From assembly GCA_017550745.1 (NCBI GenBank), contig JAFZOG010000152.1, positions 104,575-168,574 on the forward strand: a DNA stretch of 64,000 nt, written 5' to 3'. This DNA comes from Clostridia bacterium (GTDB lineage Bacteria; Bacillota; Clostridia; Christensenellales; Aristaeellaceae). Of this stretch, positions 24,062-31,615 are shown piece after piece (within the stretch, counting starts at the first letter, position 1; each line of letters opens with the position of its first letter). Made by a program: the position numbers and the translations under genes. The notes under the pieces were generated by a model. That model was given only the letters and a program-made list of their open reading frames with translations, did not search any database and was not told the DNA's origin.

Positions 24062-24646
24062 TCAGCTTTCCTGCTGCGTTTTGCCGTCGCGCTGGAGTGT
24101 TTTGAGCTTCTTTTGGGAGATCAGGGTGGTCAGGAGATCCGTGATGCTCTCGTACACCAGCGCGCCGCCCGTGACCACCACCAGCACTTCGTTTGTCCCG
24201 AAGGGATTGCTCATGATCACAAGCCCGGCGGCGATGGATACAATGGCCATGCCCAGCAGTACGCCCCAATACCGGAAGCCGGCTTTTTTCGCGTCGACGG
24301 AGCGCAGGATATTGCCCACGCCGAAGCCGATGAGCAGCATGCCGAACAGCTGCGGCACCAGCGTCATAAACACCGAAGGCGAAGTGACCATGAACAGGCC
24401 CAGGCCGATGGTAAACAGGCCGAGCACCAAATCGCTCTGGAAGATGTAAGGATACAGGTGCTCCTCCTTGAAATAACGAACCACCTTGATAACGCCCATT
24501 GCGATGGTCAGGCCGCCGATGCAGTAGCACGCGGACAGCAGCACGCTTCCGGGGAACAGCAGCATCACCAGGCCGATCAGCCCCGTCACCACTGTGGAAA
24601 TGATCCAGTTCCGCTTGATTTTCATCCAAATATCACCAAAGTTCAC
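24062..24646 (-). CDS. DUF308 (HdeD-like) membrane protein
   Basis: A 194-residue membrane protein with about six hydrophobic segments in two similar halves, as in DUF308/HdeD proteins (GLIGLVMLLFPGSVLLSACYCIGGLTIAMG and GVLLGMAIVSIAAGLVIMSNPFG are matching pairs). The start is GTG at 24646, set by AGGAGGG seven bases upstream; an ATG at 24667 would precede that site. HdeD-type proteins are linked to acid stress in enterobacteria; function in Firmicutes is unknown. It is divergent from a TetR-type regulator through fully overlapping promoters, so that regulator is its likely controller. Confidence 0.85.
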   Translation of the reverse strand: MNFGDIWMKIKRNWIISTVVTGLIGLVMLLFPGSVLLSACYCIGGLTIAMGVIKVVRYFKEEHLYPYIFQSDLVLGLFTIGLGLFMVTSPSVFMTLVPQLFGMLLIGFGVGNILRSVDAKKAGFRYWGVLLGMAIVSIAAGLVIMSNPFGTNEVLVVVTGGALVYESITDLLTTLISQKKLKTLQRDGKTQQES

Positions 24647-24703
24647 AATTATCCCTCCTGTGATCAAGTGATTCAGTCAAAATATGGCAGAATGTATCAA
24701 GGA

Positions 24704-24732
24704 TTGACATCTTATTCCTTGTTCAGTATACT
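24704..24732 (+). promoter_or_regulatory. TetR-gene promoter
   Basis: TTGACA (24704-24709), 17-base spacer, TATACT (24727-24732). The -10 overlaps that of the opposing promoter at 24725-24753. Confidence 0.85.
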
Positions 24733-24753
24733 ATATACTAAAGGAACAGTCAA
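24725..24753 (-). promoter_or_regulatory. DUF308-gene promoter and likely TetR operator
   Basis: Minus-strand TTGACT (24753-24748), 17-base spacer, TATACT (24730-24725). Inside it AGTAT (24725-24729) and ATACT (24735-24739) form an inverted repeat, and TGTTC (24720-24724) and GAACA (24744-24748) another; a TetR dimer bound here would block both promoters. Confidence 0.7.
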
Positions 24754-24780
24754 CAGTGAAAGGGGAGGGATGGGCGCGGT

Positions 24781-25386
24781 ATGATGAACGGGCAGGTCAG
24801 AGACGGGAAGAATACGCAGGATCAACGCGTTCAGCGCACCTACCGGAAGCTGATCGGCGCGCTGGAAGAAATGCTGTGCGAAATCGCGGTGGATCAGATT
24901 ACGGTGAAACAGGTCTGCAAATCAGCGGGGATTCAGCGGACCACGTTTTACCAGCATTTTCGGGATTTGCAGGATTTTCTGGAATGGTATATCCTGCAAA
25001 AACAGGAAGAGTTTCGCGCCCACATGCCCAAAAAGGTTTCAGCGGGGGAAGCGCAGGATATTTATCTCAGCCTTGCGCAATCCATTTTGAATTATCTGAA
25101 AAAAAATGAGAAACTTGTAAAAGCCACGATCAATACACAGATCAACGGCAAGATGCTGTTGGATCTGTATTTATCCACCTGCATGAGCAGCCTGGTGGAA
25201 GCGCTGGAAGACGCGTCCGAGCTGGAAAGAAAGACCGGCAATACGCCGATTTCTTTTCTGGCGCGGTTCTACGTGGGCGGCTTGATTTCTGTTTTTCGCT
25301 GGTGGGTCATGAACGATAAGCCCATTACCGAAGCGGAGTTTTTGGATTACCTGCGGCTGCGGATAGAAAGGACGCGGAAGGAATGA
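24781..25386 (+). CDS. TetR-family transcriptional regulator
   Basis: A 201-residue TetR-type regulator. After a polar N-terminus the DNA-binding domain spans about residues 15-65: RTYRKLIGALEEMLCEIAVDQITVKQVCKSAGIQRTTFYQHF, with the recognition helix at GIQRTTFYQHF. The C-terminal region resembles the TetR_C_7/DhaS-like ligand domain (ISFLARFYVGGLISVFRWWVMND). GGGGAGGG lies upstream at a long spacing of about 12; an ATG at 24784 is an alternative. The gene overlaps bioY by four bases and is divergent from the DUF308 gene, so both are candidate targets. Ligand unknown. Confidence 0.9.
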   Translation: MMNGQVRDGKNTQDQRVQRTYRKLIGALEEMLCEIAVDQITVKQVCKSAGIQRTTFYQHFRDLQDFLEWYILQKQEEFRAHMPKKVSAGEAQDIYLSLAQSILNYLKKNEKLVKATINTQINGKMLLDLYLSTCMSSLVEALEDASELERKTGNTPISFLARFYVGGLISVFRWWVMNDKPITEAEFLDYLRLRIERTRKE

Positions 25387-25916
25387 AAGGGATGCGGACA
25401 CGCGATCTTGTGTACTGTGCGCTGTTCTCCGCGCTGATCGCGGTTTTTGCCCAGATTCAGGTGCCGCTGCCCGGCCTGGTGCCCATCAGCCTGGCCACCT
25501 TTGGGATCATGATCGCCGGGCTGCTGCTGGGATGGAAATACGGCCTGCTGGCGGCGGCGGTCTATGTGCTGCTTGGCGCGGGGGGCGTGCCGGTGTTCGC
25601 GGGATTCAAAGGCGGACTTGCGGCGCTGACCGGGCCGACGGGCGGATATATCATCGGCTATATGCCCTATGCCGCGCTGGCGGGCCTGCCGGTAAAAAAA
25701 TGCCAGGATGCTTTTTGGGGCCGCTGCGGCCTGCTGGCGCTGGGAACGCTGGTATGCTACACCCTGGGCACCGCCTGGTTCATGGTTGCTACGGGGCGGA
25801 CGCTGGGAGAAAGCATGGGGCTGTGCGTGCTGCCCTTCCTGCCCGGCGACGCGGTCAAGACAGCCCTGGCCGCTTTCCTCGCCCCAAAGCTGCGCAAAGC
25901 AAAGGCCGCAAAATAG
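25383..25916 (+). CDS. bioY: BioY biotin transporter substrate-binding component
   Basis: A 177-residue BioY-type ECF S-component with six membrane segments. Family motifs include VYCALFSALIAVFAQIQVPLP, VPISLATFGIMIAGLLLG, AAAVYVLLGAGGVPVFAGFKGG, TGPTGGYIIGYM and the C-terminal FLPGDAVKTALAAFLAPKL. It binds and imports biotin alone or with the general EcfAA'T module, none of which is in the window. The start ATGA overlaps the stop of the TetR gene, so it is translationally coupled to a regulator, an unusual partner since Firmicute bioY genes are more often under BirA. Confidence 0.92.
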   Translation: MKGMRTRDLVYCALFSALIAVFAQIQVPLPGLVPISLATFGIMIAGLLLGWKYGLLAAAVYVLLGAGGVPVFAGFKGGLAALTGPTGGYIIGYMPYAALAGLPVKKCQDAFWGRCGLLALGTLVCYTLGTAWFMVATGRTLGESMGLCVLPFLPGDAVKTALAAFLAPKLRKAKAAK

Positions 25917-25990
25917 CATTTGATGGGCATGGCCGTGCAATGGTATGATGGAAATGGAAAACATTTCAAAAAAACAAGCGGGAGGCAGCC

Positions 25991-27325
25991 ATGGCAAGAA
26001 CGGACTCTGATATGACGCAGGGGACGATCTGGAAGCACCTGATCCAGTTCTCCATTCCCATGGCGGTGGGGCTGCTGTTCCAGCAGCTGTATAATACGGT
26101 GGATACGGTAGTGGTGGGCCATTTCGTGGGCCAGGAGGCGCAGGCAGCCGTGGGTTCCACCGGTTCCATCATCAATACCATTGTGGGCTTCTGCGCGGGA
26201 TTGGCCACCGGCGCGTCCGTTGTCATTTCCCAGCGCTACGGCGCGCATGACCGCGAAGGGCTGAGCAAAGCCGTGCATACCACCATCGCGGTTACATTTA
26301 TCGTCAGCCTGCTTGCCACCGTCATCGGCCTTTTGATCATACCGCCCATGCTGCTGTTCATGAAAACGCCGGAAGACGTGATGGACGAAGCGGATCTGTA
26401 CCTGCGCATTTACTTTTCCGGCGTGGCAGGCGTGCTGTTTTACAACATGGGCAGCGGCATCCTGCGCGCCGTGGGAGATTCGCGGCGTCCGCTGATTTTT
26501 CTTGTGATGTCGGCGCTGCTGAACACTGTGCTGGATCTGGTGTTCGTGCTGGGCTTCGGGATGGGCGTGGACGGCGTGGCCTATGCCACCATCGCCTCCC
26601 AGATTATTTCTGCGCTTTTGATCCTGGTTACGCTGACCCGGGAGGAAAGCGCTTACGGCATCCGGTGGAGCAAGCTGCGCATCGACGGGGGTTCGCTTAA
26701 AAATATTCTGAGCATCGGCCTTCCCTCCAGCATTCAAAGCGCCATCACGGCGTTTTCCAACGTGTTCGTGCAGTCCTACATCAACGATTTCGGTTCCGCC
26801 TGCATGGCGGGCTATGGGATCTACAACAAGGTGGACGCCTTCGCCCTGATTCCGGTGCAGGCAATCAGCATGTCGTCTACCACGTTTGTGGGCCAGAACT
26901 GGGGCGCGGAGCAAAAAAAGCGCGCCCGGGACGGCGTGCGCACCGCGATTATCATGAGCATTGCCTCCACGGTGGCCCTGGGACTGGCGGTTTACTTCCT
27001 TGCCCGGCCCCTGCTGGGATTCTTTTCGCCGGTGGAGGACGTGCTGGCTTACGGCGAACGGTTTATCCGCATCGTGACGCCCTTCTATATCACCATCTGT
27101 TTTAACCAGATTTACGCCGGAGCCCTGCGCGGCATTGGCGACGCCACCATGCCCACGGTGATCATGCTCTGTTCCTTCGTGGTGTTTCGCCAGATTTACC
27201 TGTTTGTCACCAAGCTCCTGGGCGTTGGCTTCATCGCGGTTGCGCTGGCTTATCCCATGGGATGGATCATGTGTTCCACGCTGCTGTTCCTCCGCTATCG
27301 GGGCAGCAGGCTGGTGCAGGGGTAG
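25991..27325 (+). CDS. MATE-family efflux transporter
   Basis: A 444-residue MatE transporter with about twelve membrane segments in two MatE domains. Visible signatures: LIQFSIPMAVGLLFQQLYNTVDTVVVGHFVG at the N-terminus, ATGASVVISQRYG, GSGILRAVGDSRRPL, and in the second half AFSNVFVQSYINDFG, MSSTTFVGQNWGA and FNQIYAGALRGIGDATMP. Such pumps use Na+ or H+ gradients to export cationic drugs or metabolites. GGGAGG precedes the ATG. It has its own weak promoter region (TATGAT near 25943) and is not tightly coupled to bioY. Confidence 0.92.
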   Translation: MARTDSDMTQGTIWKHLIQFSIPMAVGLLFQQLYNTVDTVVVGHFVGQEAQAAVGSTGSIINTIVGFCAGLATGASVVISQRYGAHDREGLSKAVHTTIAVTFIVSLLATVIGLLIIPPMLLFMKTPEDVMDEADLYLRIYFSGVAGVLFYNMGSGILRAVGDSRRPLIFLVMSALLNTVLDLVFVLGFGMGVDGVAYATIASQIISALLILVTLTREESAYGIRWSKLRIDGGSLKNILSIGLPSSIQSAITAFSNVFVQSYINDFGSACMAGYGIYNKVDAFALIPVQAISMSSTTFVGQNWGAEQKKRARDGVRTAIIMSIASTVALGLAVYFLARPLLGFFSPVEDVLAYGERFIRIVTPFYITICFNQIYAGALRGIGDATMPTVIMLCSFVVFRQIYLFVTKLLGVGFIAVALAYPMGWIMCSTLLFLRYRGSRLVQG

Positions 27326-27442
27326 GCAAGGGGCTTTTTCGATGCGGCGCCTGCCGAATCGCGGGTGTTGATGAAATATTTTTTTCATTTTCCGGAACAA
27401 TTTCTTTTCCTCATTCGTCTATATGGGTGAGGTGAGGAACAA

Positions 27443-27763
27443 ATGAGTACGATGCTTTCCATTTATCCCAAGGATGAGAACCCCACTTTGCTGGCCATCG
27501 ACGATGAAAAGCAGGCCGTTTACGTGGACGGGCGGCCTTGTGAGCTGACACAGCAGGAATTTTACTTATTGCATGAATTGGCGCAGAATATTGACCGGCC
27601 GGTGTCCCGGCAGGAACTGCTGCGGGACGCCTGGGGCTATGCCAGCCCGGGGGAGACGCGCACGGTGGACGTGCATATCCAGCGTTTGCGGAAAAAGCTG
27701 GGCTTCTTCTGCATTGAAACGGTGTACCGCCGGGGGTATAAGCTGCGGGCAGAAGCTGTTTGA
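27443..27763 (+). CDS. Stand-alone OmpR/PhoB-type winged-helix protein
   Basis: A 106-residue protein consisting of little more than the C-terminal effector domain of OmpR-family response regulators: CELTQQEFYLLHELAQN, RPVSRQELLRDAWGYA, TRTVDVHIQRLRKKLGFF, IETVYRRGYKL. There is no receiver domain and no upstream fragment of one, so the protein is not phospho-controlled in the usual way. The first 25 residues (SIYPKDENPTLLAIDDEKQAVYVDG) form the short beta segment that opens this fold. AGGTGAGGA precedes the ATG. No sensor kinase is adjacent. Targets unknown. Confidence 0.85.
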   Translation: MSTMLSIYPKDENPTLLAIDDEKQAVYVDGRPCELTQQEFYLLHELAQNIDRPVSRQELLRDAWGYASPGETRTVDVHIQRLRKKLGFFCIETVYRRGYKLRAEAV

Positions 27764-27825
27764 TGCATGAAACAGAATGAGAAGCCGTCCTTGTTTTCCC
27801 TCTTCAGACCGGTTTTGCCGCTTGT

Positions 27826-27913
27826 CAAAGCCTGTTGGGTGATGCGCCCAAGGCTTGCCGATTTGCCGCAGACAATCAAGCCATGGAGCCATGCGCGCTC
27901 TGCGGCTTTTTTT
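27826..27913 (+). terminator. Two-hairpin structure ending in a T run
   Basis: In the 353-base gap 27764-28116, a first hairpin pairs AAGCCTgTTGGG (27828-27839) with CCCAAGGCTT (27847-27856). A second pairs GCCGCAGA (27865-27872) with TCTGCGGC (27899-27906) around a 26-base loop and is followed by seven T. It would terminate the winged-helix transcript, or be the 3' end of a small RNA; I could not match a known RNA family. Confidence 0.6.
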
Positions 27914-27934
27914 GTTCCTTCACCCAAAACCGGC

Positions 27935-27963
27935 TGGAAAAGCGGCGGAAGATATGCTACAAT
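27935..27963 (+). promoter_or_regulatory. Promoter upstream of the K+ channel gene
   Basis: TGGAAA (27935-27940), 17-base spacer ending TGC, TACAAT (27958-27963). The leader to the start at 28117 would be about 150 bases; a second possible -10 is CATAAT near 28079. Confidence 0.5.
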
Positions 27964-28116
27964 AAATATCCGTAAGCGACAGAACCGCGTTTGGCCTGAA
28001 TGAAAACGGCTCGCAGGATCCGTATTCAACGGTGAATGAACCGCCCCTTCAATGAAAAAACAGAGAACCTCCCTGATGGCATAATAATAAATCTATGAAT
28101 TGCGAGGCGATGAAAA

Positions 28117-28542
28117 ATGGGACTCCGTGAAATGAAACAAATCTGGATCATCCTGAAAAAAACAGGCGCGTACAAGATCATTTCCGGCTTCTTCAGCTTT
28201 TTGCTGCTGTGCGCTTTGGTGATTTGGCGCATTGAAGCGGAGGTGAAAACCTTCGGGGAAGCGCTCTGGTACTGCTTTGCCACGGTATCTACCATCGGGT
28301 TTGGGGATATTACGGTCGATACAACTGTTTCACGGATCCTGACAGTGCTGCTGTCTGTCTATGCCGTGGCCACGCTTGCCATTTTCACCGCGGTGATCGT
28401 CAACTATTTCCAGCAGGTCATTTCCCGTGGACAAAAGGAAAAAATCCATCAGTTCATGAAAAAACTGGAACGCCTTCCGAAATTAAGCCCCGACGAACTG
28501 GAACAGCTTTCCCTCCAGGCGCGGGAATGGAACAAAGGATAA
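28117..28542 (+). CDS. Two-TM potassium channel protein
   Basis: A 141-residue ion channel subunit with KcsA/Ion_trans_2 layout: membrane helix (about 20-37), pore helix and selectivity filter TIGFGD (residues 59-64), second membrane helix (about 72-96) and a short polar C-terminus. The filter TIGFGD is the K+-selective form (TxGYGD with Phe for Tyr). There is no RCK/TrkA-N domain, so gating is not by the usual nucleotide-binding ring. GAGGCG precedes the start. GC content is lower than neighbours. Confidence 0.9.
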   Translation: MGLREMKQIWIILKKTGAYKIISGFFSFLLLCALVIWRIEAEVKTFGEALWYCFATVSTIGFGDITVDTTVSRILTVLLSVYAVATLAIFTAVIVNYFQQVISRGQKEKIHQFMKKLERLPKLSPDELEQLSLQAREWNKG

Positions 28543-28584
28543 ACGCTTGCTTTTCCCTGTAAAGAAGAATTGGAGATAAGAAGA

Positions 28585-29955
28585 ATGGATAAGAATGCTT
28601 TGATACAGAAGCTTGCAAAGGCAGCCTGCGAAAAGGGCGGCTTCAACGGAACCTGGCTGTATGCCGAGAACGGAAAGATCGTATCCAAAGGCGCTTGCGG
28701 ATTCCGCGACGCGGAGAATCGGCTTCCCATGGAGGAAGACAGCATTTTTGAGATGGCTTCCATCACCAAGCAGTTTACCGCCACGGCGGTCATGCTGCTT
28801 GTAAGAGAGGGCAAGCTGCATCTTGACGACGCGTTTACAAAATACTTTCCGGAGTTTCCGTACCCGGGGGTTCAGATCAGGCATCTGTTGACCCATACGA
28901 GCGGCATCCCCGATTACGACGTGGAAGAATGGGTGGCCCCTATTCTGAAAGAAGAGAAAAGAATACCTCCCTGCAGCGAGGTCATCCGCTTCGTCTGCGA
29001 AAGCAAGGATGAGCCCATCGGGGCACCGGGCGAAAAGTACTGTTATTCCGATATCGGATACACGCTGCTTGCCAATGCGGTAGAGAAAGCTTCCGGCGTT
29101 GCGTTTGAGGAATTTCTCAAAAAGAACGTATTCCAACCGGCAGGCATGAAGGATTCCTGCATCCGCCACACCCGCAGGGATGGGAGGCCTTCCGATCGCT
29201 TTACCCGCAACATGGTGCTGGAGGAGGACAAATACATTCCGTCGGATGTTTCGGAACAGACCCTGGGTTATGTGGTGGGCTCGGACGGGCTCAACGGCTG
29301 CGATTACCTTTACACCACCATCTTCGATATGCTCGCCTGGGATCGCGCGCTTCGGGAAGAGAAGGTGCTCACGCTGGAAGAACAGAAGGAGATGTACACC
29401 CCCTGCCGGTTGAATAACGGGGAGGAATACGTCGACGAGGACGGGGACATGTACGGCTTTGGCTGGGGAATAACCCGCGATGAGAAGTGGGGCCTCATCG
29501 TCGGCCACAGCGGCGGCATGCCCGGCCTCAGCACATGGTTTGAGCGCTTTGTCGATGCGGACAGGGTGCTGGTCAAGCTCAACTGCCGTGAGTTTGCAGA
29601 TGCAAGAGCCTATGCGGGCTTTCGGGATGCGCTGGAGGCGATTGCAAGGGACACGGAGCCGGAACCGATTGTGTCCGTCGAGGATATCGCTTTGCAGGCG
29701 CCCGACAAGTCCAAGTGGGAGAGCTACTGCGGCAAATACGAGCATAAGCATACCGAGGATGAGGATTTCGTGATCGACGAGATTTTTTTGCGGGACGGCG
29801 ACCTCTGGGCCCGCGCGATCATCGACGGAGATGAAACGACCTTCAGGCTCTATCCCTTGGGTGATAACGAGTTCGGCAGGAAGCGCGGCTTCCTGAAGCT
29901 GACGTTCGGCGAGGGCTGCCTGATGTATGACGATCTCACCTGTAAAAAGCTGTAA
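28585..29955 (+). CDS. Serine hydrolase, beta-lactamase/penicillin-binding fold
   Basis: A 456-residue class C-like serine hydrolase without a signal peptide, so probably cytoplasmic. Motif 1 is SITK (FEMASITKQFTATAVML), motif 2 is YSD in YCYSDIGYTLLANAVEKAS (Asp replaces the usual Asn), and motif 3 is HSG in VGHSGGMPG. The last 100 residues form a beta-rich domain (WESYCGKYEHKH, FVIDEIFLRDGDLWAR) like the lipocalin-type domains of such esterases/peptidases. Substrate is unknown; a resistance role is not implied. GGAG before the ATG at 28585 favours it over the in-frame TTG at 28570. Confidence 0.88.
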   Translation: MDKNALIQKLAKAACEKGGFNGTWLYAENGKIVSKGACGFRDAENRLPMEEDSIFEMASITKQFTATAVMLLVREGKLHLDDAFTKYFPEFPYPGVQIRHLLTHTSGIPDYDVEEWVAPILKEEKRIPPCSEVIRFVCESKDEPIGAPGEKYCYSDIGYTLLANAVEKASGVAFEEFLKKNVFQPAGMKDSCIRHTRRDGRPSDRFTRNMVLEEDKYIPSDVSEQTLGYVVGSDGLNGCDYLYTTIFDMLAWDRALREEKVLTLEEQKEMYTPCRLNNGEEYVDEDGDMYGFGWGITRDEKWGLIVGHSGGMPGLSTWFERFVDADRVLVKLNCREFADARAYAGFRDALEAIARDTEPEPIVSVEDIALQAPDKSKWESYCGKYEHKHTEDEDFVIDEIFLRDGDLWARAIIDGDETTFRLYPLGDNEFGRKRGFLKLTFGEGCLMYDDLTCKKL

Positions 29956-30020
29956 GCTGTAGGGTCACCCGCCCCGGCGTCACCGGGGTCATGAGCAGGA
30001 TGGGAATGTGAGGAAAAGCA

Positions 30021-30470
30021 ATGGATCAGGAGTTTAAGACCGTCGCTGGGCTGAGCCACGCGGCCATTCGCACGCGCAGCATCCTGGACAGCGTGCGGTT
30101 TTACACGGAGGTGCTGGGCCTCAAAGAAGCCTTCCGCATGCACCGGGAGGATGGGACGCTTGCCGCGGTGTATCTGTTCATCGCCCCGGGGCAGTACCTG
30201 GAGCTGTTTTCCGATGGCACCCGGGAAGGCATTGCGGGTCCGGACGTGATCGGCATCTGCCACCTGTGCCTGATGACGAAGGATGTTCAAAAGTCCTGCG
30301 CGGCAGTGAAACAGGCAGGCGGGCCGATCGACCGGGAAATCCAGCGGGGCAAATCCCGGTGCTGGATGTTCTGGACCCATGACCCGGACGGCACCCCCAT
30401 CGAGATCATGGAGATGCCGCCCGAATCCTTCCAGGCGCAGGCGGACGCGGCGATGGGGCCGCCGCGGTGA
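30021..30470 (+). CDS. VOC-family (glyoxalase/dioxygenase fold) protein
   Basis: A 149-residue vicinal-oxygen-chelate protein with two beta-alpha-beta-beta-beta modules: LSHAAIRTRSILDSVRFYTEVLGL opens the first, ICHLCLMTKDVQKSCAAVKQAGG the second, and the end FWTHDPDGTPIEIMEM supplies the final metal-ligand glutamate. Metal ligands fit His (LSHAA), Glu (YLELF), His (ICHLC) and Glu (IEIME). Enzymatic substrate cannot be inferred (lactoylglutathione lyase-like). A gap of about 65 bases separates it from the serine hydrolase. Confidence 0.85.
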   Translation: MDQEFKTVAGLSHAAIRTRSILDSVRFYTEVLGLKEAFRMHREDGTLAAVYLFIAPGQYLELFSDGTREGIAGPDVIGICHLCLMTKDVQKSCAAVKQAGGPIDREIQRGKSRCWMFWTHDPDGTPIEIMEMPPESFQAQADAAMGPPR

Positions 30471-30496
30471 AATAAGATTGTGAGAGAAGGATATCT

Positions 30497-31036
30497 TTGT
30501 ACCGTTACATCGCCTTCGATGTGGAAACGCCCAACTACTACAACAACAGAATGAGCGCGATCGGTATTTCGGTGGTCGAGAACGGAGCAATCACGGAGGA
30601 GTTTTTCTCCTATGTGAATCCGGAAACGCGCTTTGACTTATTCAACACGCATCTGACGGGCATTGATGAACGCACCGTCGCCGATGCGCCGACATTTCCT
30701 GCGCTGTGGACAAAGATCGAGCCGCTGATGTCTTCCGGCATTTTAGCGGCGCATAACGCCGTGTTCGATCTGGGGGTATTGAAAAAGTGCCTGCGGGATT
30801 ATCACATTGCCTGGAAAAGCACAGCCAAGTATTGCTGCACCGTGCAGATGGGGCGGCGGCTGGCGCCCGGCATCTCCCATCGGCTGAACGTTATGTGCGA
30901 TTACTACGGCATCCCCCTGGACCATCATCAGGCGGCCAGCGACAGCCATGCCTGCGCGGAAATCCTGCTGCGGTATTTCGCCGCCGGAGCGAACGAACGG
31001 GACTTTATCAGGACATACCGGCTGACAGAGGGGTAA
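30497..31036 (+). CDS. DEDDh 3'-5' exonuclease (DnaQ-like)
   Basis: A 179-residue exonuclease of the DNA polymerase III epsilon type. Exo I is FDVETP (Asp8, Glu10), Exo II is AAHNAVFDLGVL and Exo III is HHQAASDSHACAE with the DEDDh His and Asp. It is shorter than full DnaQ proteins and lacks other domains, like stand-alone exonucleases of RNA or DNA repair in Firmicutes. The start is TTG at 30497, behind GAAGGA. Specific role unknown. Confidence 0.88.
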   Translation: MYRYIAFDVETPNYYNNRMSAIGISVVENGAITEEFFSYVNPETRFDLFNTHLTGIDERTVADAPTFPALWTKIEPLMSSGILAAHNAVFDLGVLKKCLRDYHIAWKSTAKYCCTVQMGRRLAPGISHRLNVMCDYYGIPLDHHQAASDSHACAEILLRYFAAGANERDFIRTYRLTEG

Positions 31037-31090
31037 AGCGTTTCTCCTGCTGACCCCGCCTGAGGCCGTTTGATGTCATGGAGTAATGAA

Positions 31091-31303
31091 ATGAAAAGTA
31101 TTCTGATTGCCGATACGACCCGGGAGGAGCGGGAGCAGATCGTTGCCGATTCCATCGGAAACATCGACGGCCTGTGCGACGGCTGCAGCCCCGGCCTGAT
31201 CAAGATGTACCAGGATTACATTGACGGACGCAAGGAGCTCAGGGACATCAACATGGAATTCCGGTACACCCGCGGCGCGGCAGAACCGGACTTGAATGAT
31301 TGA
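31091..31303 (+). CDS. Small conserved-looking protein with CDGC motif
   Basis: A 70-residue protein from the ATG at 31091, behind GGAG; an ATG at 31070 in frame lacks spacing. Features: MKSILIADTTREEREQIVADS at the N-terminus, then GLCDGCSPGLIKMYQDYIDGRKELRDINMEF. The CxxC pair could bind metal or be redox-active. I recall similar small Clostridia proteins carrying unreliable names in databases; no function is assigned here. It lies beside DUF1858 and ferritin-like genes, which also suggest thiol or iron biology. Confidence 0.75.
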   Translation: MKSILIADTTREEREQIVADSIGNIDGLCDGCSPGLIKMYQDYIDGRKELRDINMEFRYTRGAAEPDLND

Positions 31304-31335
31304 AAACACTCAAGAGCGGGAGATGTGTTTTTCCA

Positions 31336-31364
31336 TTGACAATCCAGTGGGTTTAGGGTATCAT
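31336..31364 (+). promoter_or_regulatory. Promoter of the DUF1858/ferritin-like operon
   Basis: TTGACA (31336-31341), 17-base spacer, TATCAT (31359-31364). Confidence 0.85.
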
Positions 31365-31400
31365 GTATATCGGTCTAAAGCCTGAAAGGAGATAAAAAAC

Positions 31401-31610
31401 ATGGAAAACACGGTCAATAAGAGCATGAGCATCGGCGAAGTGTTGAACATCCACCGCGGCACCGCCCGCATTTTGATGCAGTTCGGCATGCACTGCCTGG
31501 GCTGCCCCCATTCCATCATGGAATCTTTGGAGGATGCCTGCGCCGTTCACGGCACGAACGTGGACGAGCTGGTGCATCAGCTGAACGAATTCCTGGCGCA
31601 GGCGGAATAA
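31401..31610 (+). CDS. DUF1858 small protein
   Basis: A 69-residue DUF1858 protein: MSIGEVLNIHRGTARILMQFGMHCLGCPHSIMESLEDACAVHG. The CLGC pair in the second helix is the family hallmark and is also found at the N-terminus of ScdA/RIC-type iron-sulfur repair proteins. Likely a small redox or metal-handling domain. AAAGGAG precedes the start; six bases separate it from the ferritin-like gene, indicating co-translation. Confidence 0.92.
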   Translation: MENTVNKSMSIGEVLNIHRGTARILMQFGMHCLGCPHSIMESLEDACAVHGTNVDELVHQLNEFLAQAE

Positions 31611-31615
31611 ACGCC

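Noticed and set aside
25757-27400. A 547-codon minus-strand frame
   Set aside because: Antisense to bioY and the MATE gene; no recognisable protein features, and the sense genes are unmistakable.
28585-29955. Calling the serine hydrolase an antibiotic-resistance beta-lactamase
   Set aside because: The fold is shared with peptidases and esterases, there is no signal peptide, and motif 2 is YSD rather than YxN.
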